A stretch of 27,012 nt of DNA from a virus. The notes under the pieces are model-generated. The model was not told the DNA's origin and searched no databases. It saw nothing but the letters and a program-made list of their open reading frames with translations. The translations under genes were made by a program, and so were the position numbers. The stretch spans positions 1-27,012 of the IMG/VR virus record IMGVR_UViG_3300024346_000423, one strand, 5' to 3'. Positions 7,151 through 14,745 of this stretch are shown one piece after another (position 1 is the stretch's first letter; every line of letters begins with the position of its first letter).

Positions 7151-10072
7151 TTAGTATGTTCCGCCATCCACTTCAGCACTCCAAAATGGAGCTCCGGATG
7201 CATCTTGACGCAAATAACTTCCTGCAATAGTTGCCACAGCGGTTGCTTGCAGGGCACTAGTACCATTTCCATATACCACTCCATTTGAAGTGAACGATGA
7301 TACCCCTGTACCACCTTGTGCTACGTTAACTGTGGTAAATCCCACTCCCAACGCACCAGTTGTTAATGTACCAACTGTGACAATACTTGCTTGTCCAACA
7401 TAGCTTGAAGAAATATCAATGCTATCACTGCTAACACTGATTCTATTAGTTGTACCAACAACATCCAATACACCAGTAGTGTATGTTAAACCGTTACCAG
7501 CTACTGTTGTTGCAAGAGCAACATCGTTGGCATTAACAGTAATACCATTGCCTGCACCAACGTCAATCTGATTACCTGTCTTTGTTAGGCCTGCGCCAGC
7601 AATTACTTGTCCTGCACCACTGAACTGTGCAAATGTAATTGCTGTTGAACCTAATGTAATTACGCCATCATTAGTACATACAAAGCCAGAGTCTCCGTTA
7701 ACAGTACCTTCTTCAACAAAGCAGAACAATCCAGCAGTAAATTCACCAGTTGTACCACCAGCATCTGCAATGTTATTAGCATCTGTAGTGCGAGTCCATG
7801 CGGCACCACTTACAACCTCATACAAGCCGTTTTGGCTTGCAGTTGTTTGTTCTTTAACCAATACGCGATCGCCAGCGGCTAATGCAACGCCGTCAATTGT
7901 TTGTGTATTAGATAATGTAATGTTAGCTGTTGTGGCCGCTCTTACCGACTGCTTGATATCTAAGCCGTTTCTAGCGGCGTCAACATAGGCCTTTGTAGCG
8001 GCGTCTTGTGCATTTGTTGGATTAGCTAATCCAGTAATTGCGTAACCGCTCATTGCTATGTTGGCACTATATGTAGCTACGCCAGTTACTGCTAAAGTAC
8101 CTGCTACTGTAGTGTTACCACTGCTTGCCGCAACTGTAAATTTGTTAGTAGCTACTGCAAAGTCGCCAGCAACAGAAGCTGTGTCACCTACTACTAATTT
8201 CTTGGCAATACCAACTCCGCCAGCTACTGTTAATGCACCTGTTGTTGTAGTAGTGGAATCAGTAATACTGTTAACCGCTAGTGTAGAAGTTAACGTAGCG
8301 GCGCCAGTTACTGCTAGAGTACCTGCTACCGCGGCATTGCCGCTGGATGCCGCTACTGTAAACTTATTAGTTGCAACAGAAAAATCACCAGTTACTGCTA
8401 AAGTAGAACTTAATGTAGTAGCGCCTGTGGCCGCTAATGTTCCGCCAACAATAACATTACCAGTGGTAGTAATTGCCGCGGCGTTCAATGTTCCAGTAAA
8501 CGTTGGGCCTACACTATAAACTAAATTACCTGTACCTGTAGAACCTGTACTAGTTACACCTTCAAAAGTTGTATGTCCAGATACTGACAATGTTTGTGCA
8601 ACGCTTACTGCTGTGTTGATTGTAGTTGTACCTGTTGCTACGCCCACACTACCAATATTAACGTTAGTAATAGACCCCGACTGGCCGCCTGTACCAATAT
8701 TGATAGTTTTAGTTGTTGCCGATGCTACGTTGCCTGTAGCAAGATTGGTAGTAGATGCAGAAACTCCACTATACCCCATTGTCAAACTAGTTGCGGCACC
8801 AAATGCGCCAATAGTAGCGGCATTGGATTGTAATAAGTTGAAAGAAACTGCTGTGGTACCAATTGTGCCGCCATTGGCATTAATTGTAGCGGCTACTGAT
8901 AAATTACCAGTAAGTGCTGTATCACCTGTTACACTTAGTGTACCACCAACGCTGGAAATATTATTAGTAACTGCCAAAGTATTGACTGTTAATGTTGTAC
9001 CATTAAATGTCATGTTGTTACTGTCAACTAACAAGCCGCCAGTAGATGCATAAGTTACTCTTCCAGATGTTAGTCCTGAATCAGTAATGGATGTTGCGCC
9101 AAGTGCCGCATATACAACTGTACCAGTAACATTTAACGTACCTTGAATTACAGTGTTACCAGTTGAACTATCAACTACAAACTTGTCAACACCAGATCCG
9201 TTTTGAATTTTAAAATATTCTGTTGCCGCAGTATCGCTACCAACTATAGTGGTATTCTTTTGTAATGTGACATTGTCAAATACGTTTTCTGTACCTGTTA
9301 ATACTAAGTTACCGCCGATATATAAGTTGCCGCCAATTCCAACGCCGCCTGCCACAACCAATGCACCGGTTGTATTACTGCTTGCGGCAGTTGTTTGTAA
9401 TAATTCTAATTTCGTTGTATTTAATTTAGCAACTTCGATAGCAGTGCTATTGTTACTTGCATAAAAATGGATTATATCGTCACTTGCACCTGGTGTATCT
9501 TCTGCGGCAATATAAGTTAATCCGTCTACACTTCTAACACCGCCCATGCTTGCCCAGTTACTTCCACTGTAACCTTCAAACTGTGAAGTGGTTGTATTAA
9601 ATCTAATTGCGCCTTGTATAGCCGGAGCACGTTGTCCTGTGGTACCTACTGGAATTATTACTCCGTTAGTACCGGATATTGATACATACCCAGTGCCGTT
9701 AGGTGTAAGAACAATATTACCATTGGTATCTGTGCTACTAATAACGTTTGAGCTACCAGTTACTCGAATATTGCCAACGTTAATTATATCAATTTTACTG
9801 TTAGCATCAGCAATGAGTGCAGAACTAGCAGTTAATGTGCCTGCAACATGATCCAACATGTCCGTAAAATACTTACCACCAACTACATAGTGATTTGCGG
9901 CATTAGCAGTACCAGCGGCTAATGTGCCTGATTCAGAACCAATACCAATGTATAAGCGGTCGCCGCCATTGGATTGTGTTCCTGCTTGTGCCGAATACGC
10001 TAATTCGCCTGCGGCCAGATAGGTAGGATTACCGTTTACACTGGAACGTTTAATTCTAATTGTTGACGCCAT
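7151..10072 (-). CDS. Tail-fibre-like protein with conserved AYVDA/GLD domain (973 aa)
   Basis: The N-terminus MASTIRIKRSSVNGNP..LAAGELAYS matches the KRS...GELA opening of the neighbouring fibre gene. Residues about 40-680 are threonine/glycine/alanine repeats, including two near copies of VATNKFTVAASSGN..VAGTLAVTG and units reading TTTGALTVAGGVGI. At about residues 685-820 there is a compact domain beginning NAQDAATKAYVDAARNGLD, with ATTANITL, AGDRVLVKEQT, NGLYEV, W.R..DAN and F.FVEEGT. I recognise this as a module found in tail fibres of many unrelated phages. The C-terminus ends in FWSAEVDGGTY. The start at 10072 has GGAGA 8-12 bases upstream, and the stop of the preceding gene is only 15 bases away. 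The role is inferred to be host contact or tail decoration. Confidence 0.85.
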   Translation of the reverse strand: MASTIRIKRSSVNGNPTYLAAGELAYSAQAGTQSNGGDRLYIGIGSESGTLAAGTANAANHYVVGGKYFTDMLDHVAGTLTASSALIADANSKIDIINVGNIRVTGSSNVISSTDTNGNIVLTPNGTGYVSISGTNGVIIPVGTTGQRAPAIQGAIRFNTTTSQFEGYSGSNWASMGGVRSVDGLTYIAAEDTPGASDDIIHFYASNNSTAIEVAKLNTTKLELLQTTAASSNTTGALVVAGGVGIGGNLYIGGNLVLTGTENVFDNVTLQKNTTIVGSDTAATEYFKIQNGSGVDKFVVDSSTGNTVIQGTLNVTGTVVYAALGATSITDSGLTSGRVTYASTGGLLVDSNNMTFNGTTLTVNTLAVTNNISSVGGTLSVTGDTALTGNLSVAATINANGGTIGTTAVSFNLLQSNAATIGAFGAATSLTMGYSGVSASTTNLATGNVASATTKTINIGTGGQSGSITNVNIGSVGVATGTTTINTAVSVAQTLSVSGHTTFEGVTSTGSTGTGNLVYSVGPTFTGTLNAAAITTTGNVIVGGTLAATGATTLSSTLAVTGDFSVATNKFTVAASSGNAAVAGTLAVTGAATLTSTLAVNSITDSTTTTTGALTVAGGVGIAKKLVVGDTASVAGDFAVATNKFTVAASSGNTTVAGTLAVTGVATYSANIAMSGYAITGLANPTNAQDAATKAYVDAARNGLDIKQSVRAATTANITLSNTQTIDGVALAAGDRVLVKEQTTASQNGLYEVVSGAAWTRTTDANNIADAGGTTGEFTAGLFCFVEEGTVNGDSGFVCTNDGVITLGSTAITFAQFSGAGQVIAGAGLTKTGNQIDVGAGNGITVNANDVALATTVAGNGLTYTTGVLDVVGTTNRISVSSDSIDISSSYVGQASIVTVGTLTTGALGVGFTTVNVAQGGTGVSSFTSNGVVYGNGTSALQATAVATIAGSYLRQDASGAPFWSAEVDGGTY

Positions 10073-10086
10073 TTATAAATTCTCCA

Positions 10087-10497
10087 TTAAAACTCGCCTG
10101 CATCAACAACTTGTTGAGCTAGGTAATTTGTAACTAACCATTGATCTACCATAGCAGAGTAAACTAAAACATCGCCGCTGTTTAAACCATTTGGTTCCGA
10201 GACATTAGAAATGTCCTGTAATTTCAAATTGTCTACGTAGGCTTTAGCTTGTGCTAATGCTGAATCAACATCATCTTTAATCGGGATCTGCTTGATAACT
10301 AATTGTCCGTTATCATTAATTGCAGACATCTTCACATGTTTATCGGTAGTATTGTACCAAACTCGTCCACTAACTGTAATGTTAGGATCAGACGCTACAC
10401 GTTCAACGTTAACATTTTTCATCATAGTGTCTTGAAAATCCAACTCACTATTTGATGTTGTTACTTCGTTGTTTTGGTGATTAATGTTGATGGCCAT
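10087..10497 (-). CDS. Small fibre-associated structural protein (136 aa)
   Basis: I do not recognise a named family. The segment SGRVWYNTTDKHVKMSAINDNG (about residues 43-64, shown in part) resembles the G(R/T)(I/V)(W/Y)YN(T/S)T...(V/L) beta-hairpin that introduces head-fibre and tail-fibre domains in marine phages. A short helical stretch (DDVDSALAQAKAYVDNL) follows and the protein ends QQVVDAGEF. It is the first gene after the capsid terminator, with a TATAAATA late promoter about 27 bases upstream, and it heads the fibre unit. A fibre adaptor, chaperone or short fibre are all possible. Confidence 0.65.
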   Translation of the reverse strand: MAININHQNNEVTTSNSELDFQDTMMKNVNVERVASDPNITVSGRVWYNTTDKHVKMSAINDNGQLVIKQIPIKDDVDSALAQAKAYVDNLKLQDISNVSEPNGLNSGDVLVYSAMVDQWLVTNYLAQQVVDAGEF

Positions 10498-10524
10498 TTG
10501 TTTACTCAGTTACTAATATTCATA

Positions 10525-10532
10525 TATTTATA
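10525..10532 (-). promoter_or_regulatory. T4-type late promoter TATAAATA for the fibre unit
   Basis: The minus strand has an exact TATAAATA, about 27 bases before ATG 10497 and downstream of the gp23 terminator. Position and exact match to the T4 late consensus recognised by gp55-type sigma support the call. Confidence 0.75.
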
Positions 10533-10574
10533 CCAAATTTGATTTTTATTTAGTATGCAAGGAATTATATTAAC

Positions 10575-10598
10575 AAAAAAGCCCCTTGCGGGGCTTTT
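10575..10598 (-). terminator. Strong terminator after the major capsid gene
   Basis: The GC-rich stem GCCCC/GGGGC (10581-10585 with 10590-10594) has a 4-base loop and is extended by A-T pairs. On the minus strand it is followed by TTTTTTG. It lies 28 bases beyond the gp23 stop. T runs on both sides mean it could act in both directions. Confidence 0.92.
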
Positions 10599-10625
10599 CT
10601 GAATTTACTAACTTTAATCCTAAGA

Positions 10626-11792
10626 TTATTTGAAGCTAATGTTTGCCATAGCAATTTTAGCAACATAGTCAGCGGCATTGCCTAAGCTGGATGCTGTGTT
10701 TGTTAACTCAACATAACCATAACGTGTCATGAATGACACAACTGGTTCGAATGTTGATGGATCAAGAACAACGCCAGAGCTCATCAATGGAATGTATGGG
10801 CAGTAGAAAGCGGCCGCATCCATTTCATTAGGACCTTTGTAACCAACTAGTACTGGACTAGTTTCGTTAGCGTAGCTGTTTACATATACACGCATAGAGC
10901 TGTTTAGTGTACCAACGAATTTAGTATTTGTTGGAGCTTCGAATGTACCTTCTGTAGTACGAGCGAATGCTGAAGTTGTAGCACTTTGTAGTACTGTTAA
11001 AGCTGTTGGGCTTACAACAACGTAGTTACCTGCGCCACGACGTGTACGTTGGGCGATTAGGTTAGCGGCGTTATTGATAAGAATAGCTAAAACTGCATGA
11101 CGGTCACCAACGTATGTAGGTGTGCCAGTGAAATCACCAGCAGTCATGTCAAATGTGCTAACTGCAGAACCAGCTAGGCTCAATAAAGAACCGATAACTT
11201 CTTGGTCGATTTCAGCAGTAATTTCTTGTGCTAGAGCGGCCATGATTTCTGCTTCGACATCCAAACCATGCATGGCTTGTGCGTCTTGAGCGGCTTCAAA
11301 TGTCCAACGAGCAGACAATTTACGTGTCTTAGCTTCAACAGTTTGCTTCAATACTTGAATGCTTAACTTGTTACCAGCTTCGCCTTCTAGTGCGCTTGTA
11401 GCAGTTGCTTTACCAGAACTAGCACCAGAATATGCTTCTGCAATCTTGAACGGGCTTAGTGCTTCTTCACCAGCTGTAACGCCAGTGGCAGACTGTGCGT
11501 AACGAACACGCAATGTGTGGATTTGACCAACTGGGCCTGTCATTGGCTGAACACCAACGATTTCGTTAGCGATAACAGTAGGCATAACACGACGAATAAC
11601 TGGCAGAATTACTTTGTTTAATACTGCGACGTTACCAGAAGATGTAGCACCAGCTGTAACACTTTCAGACAAATACTTACGTGTATTTTCTAATGTTGTT
11701 TCCATAACGGCTTTTTTATTGCCGGAGAGTCCGTCTAGCAGAGCTTCTTTAGTAGCTGACCAGTTTTGTGACTCGAAAAGTTGACTTGACAT
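10626..11792 (-). CDS. 23: Major capsid protein gp23, short form (388 aa)
   Basis: The shell protein of the phage head. Conserved T4 gp23 landmarks are visible in order: a removable N-terminal segment, then VIRRVMPTVIANEIVGVQPM (about 66-85), VEAKTRKLSARWTFEAAQD (part of about 152-173), MHGLDVEAEI, and late in the protein VGYKGPNEMDAAAFYCPYIP followed by TRYGYVEL. L41-S42-E43 fits the L/I-x-E cleavage rule of the gp21 protease and sits where T4 gp23 is cut. The protein is much shorter than T4 gp23 (521 aa). The region between the ...RYAQSA strand and VEAKTRKL is about 45 residues rather than well over 100, so most of the T4 insertion domain is absent, and the C-terminus is trimmed. An AAGGAG site precedes the start. 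Confidence 0.96.
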   Translation of the reverse strand: MSSQLFESQNWSATKEALLDGLSGNKKAVMETTLENTRKYLSESVTAGATSSGNVAVLNKVILPVIRRVMPTVIANEIVGVQPMTGPVGQIHTLRVRYAQSATGVTAGEEALSPFKIAEAYSGASSGKATATSALEGEAGNKLSIQVLKQTVEAKTRKLSARWTFEAAQDAQAMHGLDVEAEIMAALAQEITAEIDQEVIGSLLSLAGSAVSTFDMTAGDFTGTPTYVGDRHAVLAILINNAANLIAQRTRRGAGNYVVVSPTALTVLQSATTSAFARTTEGTFEAPTNTKFVGTLNSSMRVYVNSYANETSPVLVGYKGPNEMDAAAFYCPYIPLMSSGVVLDPSTFEPVVSFMTRYGYVELTNTASSLGNAADYVAKIAMANISFK

Positions 11793-11808
11793 TTAATGTC
11801 TCCTTACT

Positions 11809-12912
11809 TTAGATTCCTGCAAGTTTGCGTAGTGCAACTATCTCAGCTTTACCTGTAGATTGTTCTGCGCTTACAGACTTGTTACCAGTAAACACAGTAC
11901 TCTGTGCTTTGGCGCTCTCAACTAGCGTTGCCTTTGCGTTGCCGCGTGGGGCAGATTCGTTAAGAACTGCTGGTAGATATTTTTCAAAAGATTCCTTAAG
12001 ATTAGTTGTCTTTACTGTTTGCAGTAAATCTTCCATAATCTCGCGTTTCTCTTTAGACAATGGAGCTACCAGCTCCTGCATAATACGGGCACGTTTAGTA
12101 GTATCTTCTGCGATACTTTGCTTACGTACTGCCTCTGCAATCATTTTGTCTTTTTGTTCAAGTTGTTGTGTTGTCACTTGTAACTTGGACTCAAGTACGG
12201 CAAGTTGTTTGCCCATCTTTTTAACTTCTGTTCCATCTGCAAAGTGGCTTGCCATGAATTCTGCGGCGAATGTTTCCATGATCTTACGACCAAACGCATT
12301 TTCACGAGCAACCTTGATGTCTTCTTTAAGCTGAGTTAACTCTGTCTTCATAGCATTACTAATAATACCTTCAACTTTGTTAGCGGCTTCTTTAACAAAT
12401 TTCACTTTTGCATCTGCAATTATCTTCTTACCTTCTTGAACCATGCGAACACGAGCGGAGCGCAAGGCCTGCTCATCTTCTTTTAATTCATTCAGTTCAC
12501 CAGTTAATCGTTGTAATACAAATTCTTCTAACTTAGAAAAGTTAGTTTCATGTGCTTTGCGATCTTTTCTCAATTCACCTAATTCACGTGCAAGAGCTTC
12601 CATAACAAACTTGTTTAATAGTTCACTATGTTCTGAGACTTTCTTTTTGTAGGCCACACGGGCTTGTACTAAAGCGTCTTTATCTTGCTTGAATTCTTCG
12701 ATTTCATGTGTAATTGCTTCTTCAATCATTGTGTTCATTGATTCAACAATCATACCTTTATCGTGCTCATAGCGTTGAGCGAATTCTTCGCGAAGGTTGG
12801 CGGTTAATTCTGTCTTAGCTTCAGCGATTTGTTTTGCAAACGCTTCCTCTAATTTAGATTTAACATCTTCTGAGAGTACTTCTGAACCAAGTAGTTCCGA
12901 AAAAACTGTCAT
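11809..12912 (-). CDS. 22: Prohead core scaffold protein gp22 (367 aa)
   Basis: The internal scaffold around which the gp23 shell assembles, later cut to peptides by gp21. The protein is highly charged and almost entirely helical, with heptad-like runs and long Glu/Lys stretches from about residue 15 to 300, a predicted coiled coil. Several I-A-E tripeptides (KQIAEAK, MIAEAV, SIAEDT) offer gp21-type cleavage sites. The C-terminal section SFEKYLPAVLNES and the basic tail ending LRKLAGI resemble gp22 of T4-like phages. Position between gp21 and gp23 is diagnostic. An AAGGAG ribosome site lies just before ATG 12912. It is longer than T4 gp22 (269 aa). Confidence 0.93.
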   Translation of the reverse strand: MTVFSELLGSEVLSEDVKSKLEEAFAKQIAEAKTELTANLREEFAQRYEHDKGMIVESMNTMIEEAITHEIEEFKQDKDALVQARVAYKKKVSEHSELLNKFVMEALARELGELRKDRKAHETNFSKLEEFVLQRLTGELNELKEDEQALRSARVRMVQEGKKIIADAKVKFVKEAANKVEGIISNAMKTELTQLKEDIKVARENAFGRKIMETFAAEFMASHFADGTEVKKMGKQLAVLESKLQVTTQQLEQKDKMIAEAVRKQSIAEDTTKRARIMQELVAPLSKEKREIMEDLLQTVKTTNLKESFEKYLPAVLNESAPRGNAKATLVESAKAQSTVFTGNKSVSAEQSTGKAEIVALRKLAGI

Positions 12913-12924
12913 TATACCTTCTCC

Positions 12925-13566
12925 TTAGACTTTAAGGTTTTGGATAAACTTCAGAACCTCTTCCTGGAGGTACCTCTGTGCTTTAGAGTCATGTTTGACG
13001 GCACCTGCTACGTCCATTAATTGTCGCTGACGATTGCTCATCATAACACGTTCGTAGATTGCCTTCGGATATGCCTCTGGAGCACTAGGGTTTGCAACAA
13101 TGTCTACTGTAACGATTTCGAAGTCTTTAACTTCACCGCTTTCATTAACATTGCCAGATCCCCTAGAACTTACACCCAATTTAACTCCGCTTTCTAACAA
13201 TGTTTTAACAATGTTACCCATTGGAGTTGGTAGGATCTTTAGCTTGCCTAATCCATTACCGCCATCCATGTAGATGTCAGTAATCATATGACTTACTCGA
13301 TCCAAATTAACTTGCAAATCATCTGGATGATCTGCTTCTCCTAATACACTATAACCTGAGTTAATACGTTCTTTTATACTTTTAACAGCTAGTCCAATTT
13401 CATTTACAGGGTAAACTCGTTGGTTTTGATTTTTAACGCCGCCTTGTATAAAAATACCACTCATGTACAAGTCTTTGCTTTTGCCATCTGCGTGATCGCG
13501 AGATTCGACAACAAGCTGGGCTTGATCAAAAGTTAATGCTTCTCTAAGTGGTATATACTTAATCAT
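12925..13566 (-). CDS. 21: Prohead maturation protease gp21 (213 aa)
   Basis: A serine protease of peptidase family S77 that sits in the prohead core and processes gp23, gp22 and other core proteins. Visible motifs are SGIFIQGGVKNQNQRVYP near the N-terminus; GEADHPDD with the candidate catalytic His80; LGVSSRGSG with the nucleophile Ser133 or Ser134; and VTVDIVANPSAPEAYP with Asp155. The length matches T4 gp21 (212 aa). The start at 13566 follows an AGGA site, and the gene begins 1 base after the stop of the acidic core gene, so the two are translationally linked. It is followed directly by scaffold gp22, the normal T4 order. Confidence 0.96.
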   Translation of the reverse strand: MIKYIPLREALTFDQAQLVVESRDHADGKSKDLYMSGIFIQGGVKNQNQRVYPVNEIGLAVKSIKERINSGYSVLGEADHPDDLQVNLDRVSHMITDIYMDGGNGLGKLKILPTPMGNIVKTLLESGVKLGVSSRGSGNVNESGEVKDFEIVTVDIVANPSAPEAYPKAIYERVMMSNRQRQLMDVAGAVKHDSKAQRYLQEEVLKFIQNLKV

Positions 13567-13567
13567 A

Positions 13568-14389
13568 TTAACGTCCTGCTACAGGAGATCTTGTGTTTCC
13601 TGCGGCTTCAGCTTTAGCTGGTTTAGCAACTGCGCTTAAACTAGGAGCTTTCTTTTGCCCTGGAGCATTGCCTGGATTTACACCCATGTCTTTAGCGTTA
13701 GCACCAGTTCCACCATTGCTGGATTCACTGCTACCTAGTCTAACTGGCTTTGCGGACATTCCCTTAGCACCGCTATTAGCAGGTACTGGGCTTCTTGTAT
13801 TGTTTCCATTATCGCCGCCAGCTGGTTTAGCAACTGCGATTAAATCAGCAGATTCGTCTAATTCATCAGCGTCTTCAAATTGGAAACTTTCTTCTGTTTC
13901 TTCTTCAGGACCCATATCCATGTCGTCGCCTAAGTCGTCGCCCATGTCATCGCCTGCACCGTTTTCATCTTTAAGTTGTGCAAATAAAGATTTTAGTTCG
14001 TCTAGTGCATCTTCAACGTCCATTACAGCATCGTCAACTTGGTTGATGGTTTCACCACCTTCTTCGTCGCCCATGTCGTCCATGTCTATTTCGTCTTCGT
14101 CGCCTAGTTCGTCGCCAAACTCTTCATCATCACCTTCTTCGCTGAACATTTCTTCGCTAGCAATATCTTCCTTAGCGGCATTGATATCGTTCTCAAAGTC
14201 ATCTTCAGTGTTACCGTTGATTTCTTCTGTTTCTAAGACTTCGTCTTCGTCGACTTGGTCATCCTCGATTAAGCCTTCATAAATGCTACGTCCTTTTTCA
14301 ACGAAAAATGAGTGTAGTAAATCTTGAGCTTTATCTTCTTCCTTATTCAGGATGTGCTCTAGCACTTGTTCTAGTATCTTTTTTGACAT
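13568..14389 (-). CDS. 67: Acidic prohead core protein, gp67-like (273 aa)
   Basis: The N-terminal 55 residues are helical (MSKKILEQVLEHILNKEEDKA...). They lead into RSIYEGLIEDDQ and then a run of Asp/Glu-rich sequence to about residue 175, as in T4 gp67, which has a short helix followed by LIEGEE and an acidic tail. L-I-E fits the gp21 cleavage rule. Unlike the 80-residue T4 protein, this one adds a neutral, Pro/Gly/Asn-rich C-terminal tail with two near copies of VAKPA...GNTRSPV. The start has AAGGAGATATAC upstream at ideal spacing. The place between the portal and gp21 supports a prohead core role. The gp67 assignment is by partial similarity and order, not by full-length alignment. Confidence 0.75.
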   Translation of the reverse strand: MSKKILEQVLEHILNKEEDKAQDLLHSFFVEKGRSIYEGLIEDDQVDEDEVLETEEINGNTEDDFENDINAAKEDIASEEMFSEEGDDEEFGDELGDEDEIDMDDMGDEEGGETINQVDDAVMDVEDALDELKSLFAQLKDENGAGDDMGDDLGDDMDMGPEEETEESFQFEDADELDESADLIAVAKPAGGDNGNNTRSPVPANSGAKGMSAKPVRLGSSESSNGGTGANAKDMGVNPGNAPGQKKAPSLSAVAKPAKAEAAGNTRSPVAGR

Positions 14390-14443
14390 TCGTATATCTC
14401 CTTGTACAAAGATTATGTTATCGTATTATTATTTAAAGGAGGC

Positions 14444-14513
14444 GGGTAAAATACCCTTAGAAAAGGCCTAAAAAACGTGTTTTTTAGATTTTAGGCCGCG
14501 GCATAAGTATGCC
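14444..14513 (-). terminator. Cluster of three hairpins between the small prohead gene and the acidic core gene
   Basis: Reading the minus strand from the stop at 14521, there are three elements. GGCATA/TATGCC (14513-14500) comes first. A long stem, GGCCTAAAA with TTTTAGGCC (14497-14465), contains an inner CTAAAAAA/TTTTTTAG option and is followed by TTTTC. GGGTA/TACCC (14456-14444) comes last. The middle hairpin with its T run looks like a terminator or attenuator inside the head operon, and the others may modulate it or protect RNA ends. Confidence 0.65.
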
Positions 14514-14520
14514 TTTGAGC

Positions 14521-14745
14521 TTATTGGGCCGAAGCTCTTGCGTAAATTATACCCAGTTTTTGGGCTTTTTTATTAACTTCTGCTTTACGTACTTCTTTCA
14601 TTTTACGTAACTTATTTAAGTGCATAAGCGTTAAACGGCCGCGGCGTGTATCCGTTTTACGTAATTGATCAAGTTGTCCTTTGAAGATATCATTGTTAGA
14701 CTTTGCGTCTTCTTCGATACTTTCTCGTAGTTCTAAAAATTTCAT
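14521..14745 (-). CDS. Small basic prohead-region protein (74 aa)
   Basis: A short, strongly basic helical protein. Its central sequence DTRRGRLTLMHLNKLRKMKEVRK resembles a small conserved protein that follows the portal gene in T4-like cyanophages, often labelled a prohead core or gp68-like protein. Its start overlaps the portal stop by four bases (ATGA), with GGAG inside the portal end, so translation is coupled to gp20. It lies where T4 has genes 67 and 68. A scaffold or core role is inferred; the family name is uncertain. Confidence 0.65.
   Translation of the reverse strand: MKFLELRESIEEDAKSNNDIFKGQLDQLRKTDTRRGRLTLMHLNKLRKMKEVRKAEVNKKAQKLGIIYARASAQ

Noticed and set aside
519-9851. Many long plus-strand open frames across the fibre genes (for example 1557-2768, 8058-8519)
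   Set aside because: They are antisense shadows of repeat-rich minus-strand genes; their Val/Pro/Leu-rich sequence is the complement of Thr/Asn/Gly repeats and they lack ribosome sites.
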